Shown: positions 35,900 through 44,508 of the stretch, in pieces
Layout: every line of letters starts with the position of its first letter
Numbering within the stretch: position 1 is the stretch's first letter
DNA from: CAVUWL01 sp963787415
Lineage (GTDB): Bacteria > Actinomycetota > Thermoleophilia > Solirubrobacterales > 70-9
Assembly: GCA_963787415.1 (NCBI GenBank)
Contig: CAWBCO010000003.1
Span: forward strand, 806,001 to 870,000
DNA length: 64,000 bases
Direction: 5' to 3'
The notes under the pieces: model-generated
What the model saw: the letters and a program-made list of their open reading frames with translations, nothing else
What the model was told of the DNA's origin: nothing
Databases searched by the model: none
Program-made: the position numbers and the translations under genes

Positions 35900-36775
35900 T
35901 CATGAACGTTTTGCGGTACGGCGGCGACTCGGGTTCTTGACTGTCATCGCCTGTGAGATGACCGCGAAGTCTTCTTGTGGGATCTCGAATAGGCCGAACC
36001 GGAACATGTTCCCCCAGCGGTGCTTGTCCTTGATGAAGCTGAGCTGGTCGATCAGCGGTCTAATCGGTGCCTCAATGCTCTTGACGAACTCGATGTTGCG
36101 CCGCCAGGGTGTGAACCCCGGCGCCTGTTCTACCTGGTAGAGCTCTTCGTCGACGACCCGACCTATTGCCGTGAAGGCCTGCACCGGCTTGCCGTCTCGC
36201 AGGCCCGTCTTGGGCGAGTAGTAGACCAGCCAGTCATCAGCCTTCAGCCGCTTGAGCCCGGAAGACTTGCCGTGGCCTGCCTGGGTGAATCCGCCCTTTA
36301 CGCTCAGCTGCACGTGGTCTCGGCTGATCGTGCTCACCCAGTACGTATGTTCGGGCGGGCCGAGCGCGGTCGCGCAGATGCTTAGTTGGCGGTGCAGCTG
36401 CTCGCGCTCGGCGCCACTCAGCGTCGCGATCATGCGTTGCTCGATTGCTGCGACGGTCGAGGAAGCCGTGCGTAGGCGGGTGCGTCCCTCGGCCGTGAGG
36501 GCGTAGCGTTGGCTGCGGCCTTCCCCGACGGCGGTCACGAGTCCGGTCGCTTGTAGGCCGGTGAGGAGCTGGTGCATTGCTTGTCGGCTGACGAACGCGT
36601 CGCGCGCCAGGTCTGCGTTTGAGATGCGCGGACGCGAGGCGAGGATCTCAAGACAGGCGTACTGCGACACGCTGAGTCCGTAGTCGCGCAGCTCCCCGTC
36701 CATCGTCGAGTGCAGGGCGTGTTGGGCGCGCTTGAGGGCGTAGCCCACGGATTGATCGAGATCGACTTGGCTCAC
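35900..36775 (-). CDS. MarR-family regulator fused to an EVE domain
   Basis: 291 residues from GTG 36775; the upstream open frame to 36952 runs through the operators and is rejected. The N-terminal MarR winged helix is YGLSVSQYACLEILASRPRI, NADLARDAFVSRQAMHQLLT, LVTAVGEGRSQRYALTAEGR. After a linker the C-terminal half (about residues 145-285) matches EVE/UPF0310: YWVSTISRDHVQLSVKGGFT, LKADDWLVYYSPKT, AFTAIGRVVDEELYQVE, APIRPLIDQLSFIKDKHRWG and FRFGLFEIPQEDF. EVE domains bind modified nucleobases in known cases. The gene is divergent from a glyoxalase-like gene and faces two matching palindromes. Confidence 0.88.
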   Translation of the reverse strand: MSQVDLDQSVGYALKRAQHALHSTMDGELRDYGLSVSQYACLEILASRPRISNADLARDAFVSRQAMHQLLTGLQATGLVTAVGEGRSQRYALTAEGRTRLRTASSTVAAIEQRMIATLSGAEREQLHRQLSICATALGPPEHTYWVSTISRDHVQLSVKGGFTQAGHGKSSGLKRLKADDWLVYYSPKTGLRDGKPVQAFTAIGRVVDEELYQVEQAPGFTPWRRNIEFVKSIEAPIRPLIDQLSFIKDKHRWGNMFRFGLFEIPQEDFAVISQAMTVKNPSRRRTAKRS

Positions 36776-36789
36776 GTCAAGATCTTGAC
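36776..36789. promoter_or_regulatory. operator palindrome 1
   Basis: Perfect 14-bp palindrome GTCAAGATCTTGAC directly abutting the GTG start of the MarR-EVE gene. Identical to the one at 36803-36816, centre-to-centre 27 bp. It would let the protein block its own transcription or translation start. Confidence 0.75.
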
Positions 36790-36802
36790 ACAGTCTGATA
36801 AC

Positions 36803-36816
36803 GTCAAGATCTTGAC
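36803..36816. promoter_or_regulatory. operator palindrome 2
   Basis: Second perfect GTCAAGATCTTGAC, 23 bases before the GTG of the VOC gene. Two identical sites in a divergent promoter region point to dimer binding and joint control of both genes. Confidence 0.75.
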
Positions 36817-36838
36817 AAGCTAAAGGAAGGATCTCACT

Positions 36839-37204
36839 GTGCCTACCGTTACAGGCCCCGATTTCATTGCCCTCCAAGTCCGCGACATCGAGCGTGCCGC
36901 CGAGTTCTACGAACGCGAGCTGGGACTCACGCGCACACCCGGACCCCCGCACGCCGTCGTGTTCGCCACCCAGCCAATCGCGTTTGCGCTCAGAGACCCG
37001 CTGCCAGGAACCGACCTCGACAGTGGAGCACCCGGCCTCGGCGTGGCGCTATGGCTGCGGGCAGACGACGCCCAAGCCCTTCACGACCAACTCGCCCAGC
37101 ACGGCGTGACGATCCTGACCGAGCCCGTCGATGGCCCCTTCGGCCGGACGTTCACGCTTCAAGACCCCGACGGCTACGCAATCACGATCCACGATAAAGG
37201 CTGA
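36839..37204 (+). CDS. VOC/glyoxalase-family protein
   Basis: 121 residues, GTG start with AAAGGAAGGA upstream. FIALQVRDIERAAEFYEREL, GVALWLRADDAQALHDQLAQ and FGRTFTLQDPDGYAITIHDK form one vicinal-oxygen-chelate domain. It may act on an electrophile or antibiotic. The divergent MarR-EVE gene and shared operators suggest that this is its main regulated target. Confidence 0.85.
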   Translation: MPTVTGPDFIALQVRDIERAAEFYERELGLTRTPGPPHAVVFATQPIAFALRDPLPGTDLDSGAPGLGVALWLRADDAQALHDQLAQHGVTILTEPVDGPFGRTFTLQDPDGYAITIHDKG

Positions 37205-37355
37205 CGAACTCAGCCCACACCACACTGAACGCGGCGGCTTCCATACCTTGCGCGGGAAGCAGGAGCACTGGAGGTAACCGGCCTCGCCCCCGCATCGGAC
37301 GATGCTCGAGCGTTTCGCGGGCTGACCCTCGACTCGCGCGGAGGGAAGACGAGGT

Positions 37356-37796
37356 TCAGGATCCTGGGAGCTGGACGCCTTGGAACGTGAGGACCTCGGC
37401 GAGCCTGTCGAAATGCGCGTCGCGGTGGAGCACCGCGACGCCGCCGTGCTCGGCCGCGGCCGCGGCGATCAGCGCGTCGGTAGGCGGCACGCGGTGGTAT
37501 CCGTCGCTGTGCTCGGCCAACTCGCCGATCGCGCGCATCGCGGTATCGGCTGCAGAGCGATCGTCGCGAACGATCCGCAGCGCGTCGAGCTCGGTCTCGA
37601 GCGCGACGTACTCGGAGCTGCTGCGCGCGGAGTAGAGGATCTCCATCCGCACGATCGGCGTGATCCACAGGCGGTCGTCGATGACCGCTGCCTGCAGGAG
37701 ATCGCCGAGTTCGCTGGGGAGCGACGCGACCCGCCACCATGCTGAAGTGTCAGCGATGAACGGAGTGTCGCTGCGCAGCAGCTCGACGGCGTCCAC
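37356..37796 (-). CDS. PIN-domain toxin (VapC-like ribonuclease)
   Basis: 146 residues, GTG start. Acidic residues of the PIN site: Asp in FIADTSAWWRV, Glu in PIVRMEILYSARS, Asp in PTDALIAAAAAEHGGVAVLH and in RDAHFDRLAEVL. It should cut RNA when its antitoxin is lost. It follows the antitoxin gene with an 8-base gap. Confidence 0.83.
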   Translation of the reverse strand: MDAVELLRSDTPFIADTSAWWRVASLPSELGDLLQAAVIDDRLWITPIVRMEILYSARSSSEYVALETELDALRIVRDDRSAADTAMRAIGELAEHSDGYHRVPPTDALIAAAAAEHGGVAVLHRDAHFDRLAEVLTFQGVQLPGS

Positions 37797-37804
37797 CGCA
37801 GCGG

Positions 37805-37972
37805 CTACCGCTCGGCGTCGGTCAGCTGCTCGATGTGTCTGAGCGTGTCGCGATCCAGCCCGTCTGGCCTGCGCAGCCGCTCCGCGAGCAGCCGTAGCCG
37901 CTCGGCGCGCTGCTCGTCGCTCAGCGCCGGCTTCTCGGCGGTGGGGATCGTGCTCAGGACCGAATGCTTCAC
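37805..37972 (-). CDS. small antitoxin (VapB-like)
   Basis: 55 residues from GTG 37972 with GAGGT upstream. It is basic/acidic and helical (SDEQRAERLRLLAERLRRPD, RDTLRHIEQLTDAER). A recognisable AbrB or MetJ domain is not visible, so the name rests on size and its place before the toxin. The frame is open much further upstream, but that is the antisense of the tyrosine recombinase. Confidence 0.6.
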   Translation of the reverse strand: MKHSVLSTIPTAEKPALSDEQRAERLRLLAERLRRPDGLDRDTLRHIEQLTDAER

Positions 37973-38098
37973 AGTGACCTCAGGGTAGCGCCCCGGTGCG
38001 ACAAGAGCGAGATCTTTGGCGGATAGCACCCCTGGTTTGCGAGTCGGGGCTGGTAGAGCAGCGGTTCCTGTTCGCTTGCCGATTCCGAGGAGGATCCC

Positions 38099-38800
38099 AT
38101 GACCGAATCCACTGTTCTCGACTCTGCCGGACGCCGCCGCTCGCCGGCGACGATGCCCGGCTACCACGCCGGACGATCGCCCCGCAACAAGGGGATGCGC
38201 TACCCCGCCGACCCGCCGACGGTCGAGGAGATCGTCGCCGTGATGCGCCAGGTTGGAGATGATCGCCACGGCGCTCGCCTGCGCGCCGTGATCGTCGTTC
38301 TCTGGCGCGGCGGGCTTCGCATCCAGGAGGCGCTGGCGCTCAGCGAGCGAGACCTTGACCCGCACCGTGGCTCGATCCTCGTCCGCCGTGGCAAGGGCGG
38401 TCGCCGCCGAGAGGTCGGCATGGACGAGTGGGGCTTCGAGCAGCTCCGTCCCTGGATGGCCGAGCGCGAGCGGCTGCCGGTCGGCCCGCTGCTCTGCGTG
38501 ATCGACGGACCGACCCACGGTCGGCCTTGGTCTGCCGCCGGAGTCCGGGTCGAGTTCCGCAACCTCGCCGCCCGAGCGGGGGTGAGGCGCCGGTTCGCGC
38601 CCCATCAGCTCCGTCACGCGCATGCGCTTGAGCTGGCCCGGGAGGGTGTGCCGCTCAACATCATCCAGCGACAGCTGGGGCACGCCAACCTCGGCACGAC
38701 CAGCATCTACCTGCAGGGCATCGACACCGAGGAGATCATCGCGGCCGTCCACACGAGGCGAGCGCCGATGATGCCGGCCAGCGCCGGCCTGCGGCTCTAA
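38099..38800 (+). CDS. short tyrosine recombinase
   Basis: 233 residues. Catalytic domain nearly complete: RGGLRIQEALALSERDL (Arg), VRRGKGGRRREV (Lys), APHQLRHAHALELAREG (His, Arg), QLGHANLGTTSIYLQGI (His, Tyr). The N-terminal part is short and lacks a full core-binding domain. It may serve a small mobile element or gene cassette; no attachment repeat was found next to it. Confidence 0.85.
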   Translation: MTESTVLDSAGRRRSPATMPGYHAGRSPRNKGMRYPADPPTVEEIVAVMRQVGDDRHGARLRAVIVVLWRGGLRIQEALALSERDLDPHRGSILVRRGKGGRRREVGMDEWGFEQLRPWMAERERLPVGPLLCVIDGPTHGRPWSAAGVRVEFRNLAARAGVRRRFAPHQLRHAHALELAREGVPLNIIQRQLGHANLGTTSIYLQGIDTEEIIAAVHTRRAPMMPASAGLRL

Positions 38801-38817
38801 CCAGCTGAGACGACGAC

Positions 38818-38846
38818 AGCGGGAGCGCCTGGATGGCGCTCCCGCT
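38818..38846 (+). terminator. terminator after short tyrosine recombinase
   Basis: Perfect 12-bp stem AGCGGGAGCGCC (38818-38829) / GGCGCTCCCGCT (38835-38846), 5-base loop, 17 bases after the stop. The T run is short. Confidence 0.75.
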
Positions 38847-39077
38847 TCGTCTTGCGAGAGCAGAAGTTTCGGGGAGCGTTACTGACGCCGCTGCGGCTCG
38901 TCCATTAGGAGAGAAATAATTGACTGGCGCCTACGGCTGCAGCCTCCGTAAGGAAGGAGCGCGATCCTGCTCAATCTGAGGTGGTATTCCTCCTCGGTGG
39001 CGCGACAAGATCGCATCGATGCGTATCGTGATCAAATCGCTTTATCTACCGGGCGCGACGTCGCCCAGGAGGCCCAG

Positions 39078-39527
39078 ATGAACTCAACCAGACCGCCCAT
39101 CCGCATCGGAGCGTTTGCGATCCGCTTTCTTGTCGAGGCCGAGGACTCCGGCGCCAGCGCCACGGTGTTTGAGTGCGACGTCCCAGCCGATGCCAAGATG
39201 CCCCTTCCGCACAGCCACGACGGTTTCGAGGAGACCGTCTACGGGCTGGAGGGCGTCACAACCTTCACCGTTGACGGCGAGGCGCACGAGATAGGACCTG
39301 GCGGGTGCCTGTGCATCCGCCGTGGCCAGGTCCACGGCTTCGATAACCACGGGCCAGCTGACGCGAAGTTTCTCGCGATCGCCAGCCCCGGTGTGTTCGG
39401 ACCCGCCTATTTCGAGGAGATGGCCGCGATCATCGCTGCCGCCCAGGGCGGTCCCCCAGATCCCGCCAAGGCCGGCGAGGTGATGCGCCGCCACGGGCTC
39501 ACCCCCGCAAAACCGGTCACCGCTTAG
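39078..39527 (+). CDS. cupin-domain protein
   Basis: 149 residues from ATG 39078, chosen for AGGAGG 7 bases upstream over an in-frame GTG at 38997. One cupin barrel: LPHSHDGFEETVYGLEG (two His, Glu) and RRGQVHGFDNHGPADAK (fourth ligand His), suggesting a metal site. The C-terminal helix FEEMAAIIAAAQGG is common in quercetinase-like cupins. Substrate unknown. Confidence 0.82.
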   Translation: MNSTRPPIRIGAFAIRFLVEAEDSGASATVFECDVPADAKMPLPHSHDGFEETVYGLEGVTTFTVDGEAHEIGPGGCLCIRRGQVHGFDNHGPADAKFLAIASPGVFGPAYFEEMAAIIAAAQGGPPDPAKAGEVMRRHGLTPAKPVTA

Positions 39528-40198
39528 CGAGGTCAGGAGCGGCGAAACACCTCGAAGAGCGATTTCTCCGCCCCTTCCTGAAGCCGGGGATTTTGCTGTC
39601 GCTTCACGCGGTAGGTAAGCGCCCTCTCCCCGACTGCCGAGATGCCCGCCTGGGACGCGAAGAGCGATCGTTGGGTTGGCTCGCTACTCACGCCCGCTTC
39701 GGGCGTTGCGTCGCTCTTCGCGTGGGCTGGCCGCCTTAAGTGGACTTTGGCGCCCGACCGGGACGCATCGACGTTCGCGCGCCGTTTGAGTGCGGGCTCG
39801 GAGGAGGGGGGATGCCGCAGCGGCCGCGAGCTAACCGCATGAATCTGGGGGCCGGGCCGTGGAGATAGCCGGCGAGCGTCGCCTTGATGGTGGTCCATCG
39901 GACCGACTCACTCAAGGGCGCCATGACCGCTGCGTGCACGTTGCGTGCGTGCATGGGCTCGCACTGGTCGTTGAGCACCCGGGTGGTGGCGTCGATGATC
40001 CGTTCGTGTCGAGGACGCTTGGTCTCGATGGCTGGCGCCGGGTCGTCGCACGCGGCAATTTGCCTGGCCTCAGGCGCTCTCGCAGGGCGCTCGGCGGCGC
40101 TGCGAGGGTCACAAGGTACGGATTCCAGAGGTCTGGAGGGGTTGGAGTGGTGTCCACTAAGGTCCATTTAAGAAATCCCCGGAAATCGAGGTTTTTTG
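39528..40198. other. intergenic/decayed region before IS66 copy 2
   Basis: No intact gene. On the minus strand at about 39817-40017 a short coding-like relic reads IIDATTRVLNDQCEPMHARN, VHAAVMAPLSESVRWTTIKA and LHGPAPRFMRLARGRC, similar in form to a winged-helix segment of a restriction or regulatory protein. It lacks a start and end. GTTTTTTG at 40191-40198 is the left target duplication of the adjacent IS66. Confidence 0.35.
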
Positions 40199-41839
40199 GT
40201 AAGCGTTCAGTCGTCGACCACGCCGACCCTAGGCACGAAAACGCGGCGGCACGGTTGACATAACGCAGGGGCCGCCGCTCCCGTGTCGAACCGCGGGGCA
40301 TGGAGCGCGCTGAGGCCGAGGCGATCTATGACTCCGGGCGGGAGGCGTGCGTGGATTTCATGCTCGAGCTGGCGCAGCGCTTCGAGGAGCTGGCAGAGCG
40401 CTCCGAGCGCCAGATCGCCCGACTCCAAACCCGGGTCGAGCGACTCGAAGAGGAGCTGCGCAAGGACTCGCGCAACAGTTCCAAGCCGCCCTCCTCCGAT
40501 CCGCCCAAGAGTCGCCGGGAGCGCCGCGCCGAGGCGCGGGCCAAGGCCAAGGAGCTGTTGGGGAGCGAGAGCAAGGCGGGCGCCCAGCCCGGTCACCGCG
40601 GCGCGGGCCGCAAGCTTGCCCCAGAGGACCAGGTCGATGAGATCGTCGAGCACTACCCCGATTCCTGCCGGCGCTGCGGACACGGCTTCGGCTCCTCTGA
40701 GCGGCGACCCTCCTCGCGCTTCGGCCGCCACCAGGTGGCAGAGCTGCCGCCGATTGCGGTGCGGCTGACCGAGCACCGCACCCACCGCCTGCGCTGCCCC
40801 CGCTGCCGCGCCAAGACGACCGCCGAGCTGCCCGCCGGGCTGGGGGACTCGGCCTTCGGCTCCCGCGCCCAGGCGGCGGCCGTGACGATGAGCGCCCGCA
40901 ACCGCATCTCGCGCCGCGACATGGCCGAGCTCGCGAATGACCTCTTCGGCCTGCAGATGTCGGTGGGGACGGTCGACGCGATCTGCCAGCGAACTTCGGA
41001 CGCACTCGATGACCCGCACGAGCGGCTCACCTCTTCGGTCCTGGGTTCGCCGGCCATCAACGTCGATGAGACCGGCTGGCGCACCGCCGGGGCGGGCCGG
41101 ACCCTCTGGACGGCGACCACGCCCGACGCGGCGATCTTCCGGGTCGCAGAGGACCGCCACCGCGACCGGCTGGAGGAGCTGATCGGCGCCGATTATGAGG
41201 GAATCGTCTGCTCGGATCGATGGTGGGCCTATGACCATCTCGATCCCAAGCTGCGCCAAGCGTGTTGGCAGCACCTATGGCGGGACTTCACCCGCCACTC
41301 GGAGGGACTTGCCGAGCAGAAGGCTTTCGGCCAGGCCGGACTTGAGCTGACCAAGCGGCTGTTCTCGGCCTGGCACGCCTTCGGCGAGCATGGCGACCGC
41401 GACCGCCTCGCGGAGATGGAGCCGGTCGAAGCCGAGCTGCGCTCGCTCTGCGAGCGCGCCGGGCGCAAATCGAAGCGCACCCGCTACCACGGCCGCTTCG
41501 CCCGCAACCTGCTGAAGATCTGGCCTGCCCTCTGGACTTTTGTCAGGGTCCCGGGCATCGAGCCCACCAACAACGCGGCCGAGCGCTCCCTGCGCGGGCC
41601 GGTGATCCACCGCAAGCTCTCCTACGGCACCCGCTCCGAAGAGGGCGAGCGCTTCGTCGAGCGGGCGCTGTCGGCCTCGGTCACATGCCGGTTGCAGGGC
41701 CGCTCGCTCTTTGCCTACCTGACCGAGCTGCTGACCGCCCGCTCCCGCGGGCAGCCGCTGCCTGTGCTCGCCTGAGCCGCAACCCACCGTCGATCGCCAT
41801 CGCAGTCGAGCCTGAGAGGTCAGGGGACTGAACGGTTAC
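40199..41839 (+). mobile_element. IS66-family insertion sequence, copy 2, intact
   Basis: 1641 bp. Left end GTAAGCGTTCAGTC; right end, reversed, GTAACCGTTCAGTC, the GTAA-type termini of IS66. Perfect 8-bp target duplications GTTTTTTG lie at 40191-40198 and 41840-41847. Unlike copy 1 it has an unbroken transposase, so insertion is probably recent. It lies 6 bases before the start of the DHFR/RibD-like gene. The ends differ from those of copy 1, so it is a different member. Confidence 0.92.
40300..41775 (+). CDS. IS66-family transposase
   Basis: 491 residues, intact. Coiled N-terminus (RFEELAERSERQIARLQTRV), SRNSSKPPSSDPPKS linker, QPGHRGAGRKLAPED, zinc fingers CRRCGHGFG and LRCPRCRAK, then the DDE domain: NVDETGWRT (Asp), VCSDRWWAYDHL (Asp), WQHLWRDF and EPTNNAAERSLRGPVIHRKL (Glu). 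No IS66 orf1 or orf2 accessory genes are inside the element, so it belongs to the single-gene subgroup. Confidence 0.92.
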   Translation: MERAEAEAIYDSGREACVDFMLELAQRFEELAERSERQIARLQTRVERLEEELRKDSRNSSKPPSSDPPKSRRERRAEARAKAKELLGSESKAGAQPGHRGAGRKLAPEDQVDEIVEHYPDSCRRCGHGFGSSERRPSSRFGRHQVAELPPIAVRLTEHRTHRLRCPRCRAKTTAELPAGLGDSAFGSRAQAAAVTMSARNRISRRDMAELANDLFGLQMSVGTVDAICQRTSDALDDPHERLTSSVLGSPAINVDETGWRTAGAGRTLWTATTPDAAIFRVAEDRHRDRLEELIGADYEGIVCSDRWWAYDHLDPKLRQACWQHLWRDFTRHSEGLAEQKAFGQAGLELTKRLFSAWHAFGEHGDRDRLAEMEPVEAELRSLCERAGRKSKRTRYHGRFARNLLKIWPALWTFVRVPGIEPTNNAAERSLRGPVIHRKLSYGTRSEEGERFVERALSASVTCRLQGRSLFAYLTELLTARSRGQPLPVLA

Positions 41840-41853
41840 GTTTTTTGTTTGGA

Positions 41854-42441
41854 ATGAAAGAGGTGGTTTCCGTCGATGGGGTGATGCAGGCACCCGGCGG
41901 GTCCGACGAGGACCGCAGGGGCGGATTCAAGCGCGGCGGATGGACCATGGGGGACTACGACAACGAGGCCATGACGTTCGTCGTCGAGCTTTACCAACGC
42001 GCCGACGGGTTCCTGTTCGGCCGTTGGACCTTCGAGCTCTTTGCCGGCTACTGGGGAGTAATGCAAGCGGGCAGCCACCCAATCGCAGATGCTTTGAACA
42101 CGCGGCCCAAGTACGCTACATCGGCCACACTTACCGACCCGCAGTGAGCAGACACGACCGTCATATCTGGCGATGTCGCAGCGGTTATCGGCGAGCTGCA
42201 AGTGCACGGCAGCGGCAAGCTGATTCGCTGGCTCCTTGATAACCAGCTAGTCGACGAGATGAACCTGCTCATCGTCCCCGTGGTCGTCGGCGAGGGCACG
42301 CGGCTATTTCCTGACGCTGGCCCGGACATAGCGCTTGATCTGGTCGACTCGCGAGCCTTCCCGAAGGGCGCAACGCTACAGGTCTACCGGCTCACCGGGA
42401 GCCCGCATTACGCAACGGCCACGGCCGACATGAAGCAGTGA
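41854..42441 (+). pseudogene. DHFR/RibD-like reductase with in-frame TGA
   Basis: Reads VVSVDGVMQAPGGSDEDRRG, FLFGRWTFELFAGYWG, ADALNTRPKYATSATLTDPQ, then TGA at 42145-42147 where family members have Trp, then ADTTVISGDVAAVIGELQVH, GSGKLIRWLLDNQLVDEMNL and VVGEGTRLFPDAGPD. The frame is otherwise continuous to 42441. TGG to TGA explains it. The IS66 just upstream also separates it from a promoter, so the gene is doubly inactivated. Confidence 0.78.
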
Positions 42442-42958
42442 TATCGGTGTCCACTCGGGTTTCCTAGAGCGCTTGATGCCGCTCGAAACTATGGGCGGCC
42501 GACCCAGAACTCCGCGACAGGGAAGGCGCCGCCGAAAGACTCGATCGCCTCAGATCGGGCTCGGATTGCACCGGCCAGATAGCGAGCGCACCTTCGACCT
42601 CCCCGGCGGGGATTTAGAGAGTTTCGGCACTGTCTCCCCGACGATCAGCGAGCGCCTTAGTGTGACATGGGAAGAGGCGATTAAGATCGCCTCTTAGGCT
42701 TCCCCTCAATTGCCCGATTCCAGTCTCCTGCTTGAAGAATGGCACCAACGACGATCTGTTCGACCGGACAACGCGGTCATCGTCGAGCGATTTTCTCGCA
42801 GATGAGGCCGAGCGAGCTCGCGCTTGCGTTGGGTCGGCTTAGGGTGTTCCCTGCGTGCGGTAAAGATCGTTCGGAGCTGGGACACTGGTAACTTCTGAAG
42901 ATGCCGAGAGTCGGCAGGGACTTTCGTCGAAACCCGCGAATGACTCCAGGGAGGGCAA
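42442..42958. other. intergenic region with hairpin
   Basis: No gene is convincing. A hairpin at 42672-42695 is listed separately. The last bases carry AGGGAGGG, the ribosome site for the secreted protein. Confidence 0.45.
42672..42695 (+). terminator. hairpin, possible terminator
   Basis: Perfect 10-bp stem AAGAGGCGAT / ATCGCCTCTT with a 4-base loop. No T run follows. It may end transcription from the left or act as a processing site. Confidence 0.5.
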
Positions 42959-43594
42959 GTGAACCGCTTCTCGATTCGAGCAATGGCAGCCATCAGCCTT
43001 ACGGCGGCGATTTGTGCCACCGGCCTCGCCAGCTCGGCAGCTTCTGCTGCGGGCGCCACGGCGGTCGCTGCCAAAAAGCACAAGAAACACAAGAAGCCGA
43101 CGCCAAGCGGTCCATCTTTCTCGGTTCTCGGCTTTGGCGTAAACCGCCTGTTCGTACCCGCGGGAAGGACGGTCAGCTCGACTAACCAATGCTCGGAAAT
43201 GGTCGATGCGCCCCCCGGTGGGGTGATCGGGCCGGCCCAGACGGTGTACCTGAGTGTCTACGTACGTGCCGCCAACATCTCCGCCGATGCGCCGACGAGC
43301 TTCAAGGACTCCCTCGGCCAAGCAGCGGAATTGAGCCAGTCGACTCCGACCTCCCCCGCGCCGCTTACGACGGTCTTTGCAAAGGGCGGCTTCCTGTTCG
43401 GCAGTCCCCCCGGCAGCCAGACGGACCTCTACCACGCCGTGCTCACGAGCGCGAACGCCGAATTCGGAGAGTATGAGGGCCCCTCCCCCGAAGAATTCGA
43501 CGGCACCTATTCGATGACGGCGACGGTCGAAGTCGGCGGGCACAAACTCAGCTCGACCGCGAGCGTCGATGTGAACTGCCCGGTTCTGCGCTGA
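42959..43594 (+). CDS. secreted hypothetical protein
   Basis: 211 residues, GTG start with AGGGAGGG upstream. Sec-type signal MNRFSIRAMAAISLTAAICA, hydrophobic core, SAASAAG cleavage region. A Lys/His-rich stretch (AAKKHKKHKKP) follows, then a beta-rich domain with two Cys (TNQCSEMV and VNCPVLR). Function unknown. Confidence 0.7.
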   Translation: MNRFSIRAMAAISLTAAICATGLASSAASAAGATAVAAKKHKKHKKPTPSGPSFSVLGFGVNRLFVPAGRTVSSTNQCSEMVDAPPGGVIGPAQTVYLSVYVRAANISADAPTSFKDSLGQAAELSQSTPTSPAPLTTVFAKGGFLFGSPPGSQTDLYHAVLTSANAEFGEYEGPSPEEFDGTYSMTATVEVGGHKLSSTASVDVNCPVLR

Positions 43595-43878
43595 GGGTCC
43601 GGCCCATCTGATCCTCCGGCGGCGGCCGTCGCGAAGCATGTCCGGGGTTTGGGCTAGCAACTCCACAAAACTCCTCCTCAAAGCGAAGAACAACCCTTCC
43701 CGCAACCACCGAGATGGTCAATCCAATGCCCGTATCAGAGGCCTATGGGCTGTCACTCGCGCGTTCGACGCGAACCTAACTTCGTACGCTCCAGAGTGTC
43801 ATTCGCGTCTTCGACCTCGGTTGGAGCCTCGACCTCGATGCCGAACCCGGGCCTGCTGGTAGATGTGCTGGCGCCAGT

Positions 43879-44508
43879 TCAAAAACGCTTGCTTTCGCCT
43901 GGGGAAGAACCGCCAATGCACCGCGACTCAGCGTCCCCCTTGCGGTCTGAAAGCCTCAGGAGCAGGGCTCCCACGCCCCCCAAACCGAAGAAAACTACGA
44001 ACGCGCCGAGTGAGCCACGGAGCAGATAGCGGCCCAACAGACCGAGGACAGGCGGGCCGACAGAGATCCGTGCAATCCCCCCGTCGGCGGGTGGGTTCGA
44101 GGTGATGATCAGATACCGGCCCGGATGGGGAGTGTCGAAGGTGCCGACAGCTCGGCCGTAGTAGGACCCCCGGTTGTATGTAAACGACCCTTCATAGTCC
44201 GAAATCGGCAGGGCGTTGTGCGCTCCGGCGCCGGGGCGAACGGAAACCCTCAGTCCCCGCATCTCGAAAGCGTTGGGCACGGCGATGGTGTCTTCGTAAT
44301 AGATGACGTAATGGCGCTGAGCGAGGTTGAGGATGCCTCTCCCCGGCACCGCCACCGTCTGAAGCCCGCCCAGGGCATTAACAATCGCCACCAAGGCGAG
44401 GACGATGCAAGCAATGCCCCCCAGTAGCCCAAGCGCCAAACTCGTGAAACCGCTGACCCGCTGAAGCACAATCTGCCGGCGGAGACCGACCGGGCTGCAA
44501 CTCTCCAT
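43879..44508 (-). CDS. membrane protein with two helices
   Basis: 209 residues from ATG 44508; the frame is open to 44835 but that part is Arg-rich and unlikely. Helices: SLALGLLGGIACIVLALVAI and GSLGAFVVFFGLGGVGALLL. Between them is an extracytoplasmic beta-rich domain (YVIYYEDTIAVPNAFEMRGL, GSYYGRAVGTFDTPHPGRYL). It resembles actinobacterial two-pass envelope proteins of unknown role. Confidence 0.65.
   Translation of the reverse strand: MESCSPVGLRRQIVLQRVSGFTSLALGLLGGIACIVLALVAIVNALGGLQTVAVPGRGILNLAQRHYVIYYEDTIAVPNAFEMRGLRVSVRPGAGAHNALPISDYEGSFTYNRGSYYGRAVGTFDTPHPGRYLIITSNPPADGGIARISVGPPVLGLLGRYLLRGSLGAFVVFFGLGGVGALLLRLSDRKGDAESRCIGGSSPGESKRF

Noticed and set aside
35900..36952. Longer MarR-EVE start at 36952
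   Set aside because: The extra 59 codons would be encoded across the twin operators and the VOC gene start; GTG 36775 fits the MarR N-terminus.
37973..38752. Long minus-strand frame continuing from the antitoxin
   Set aside because: It mirrors the tyrosine recombinase on the other strand; only the last 55 codons look like a real protein.
40207..41274. Long minus-strand frame over IS66 copy 2
   Set aside because: Antisense of an intact transposase in GC-rich DNA, without family features.
20440..42147. TGA recoded as an amino acid in this genome
   Set aside because: TGA is a normal stop in thrS, rskA-like, argC, argD and many others, and the three in-frame TGAs replace different residues (Arg and Trp), so nonsense mutations are simpler.
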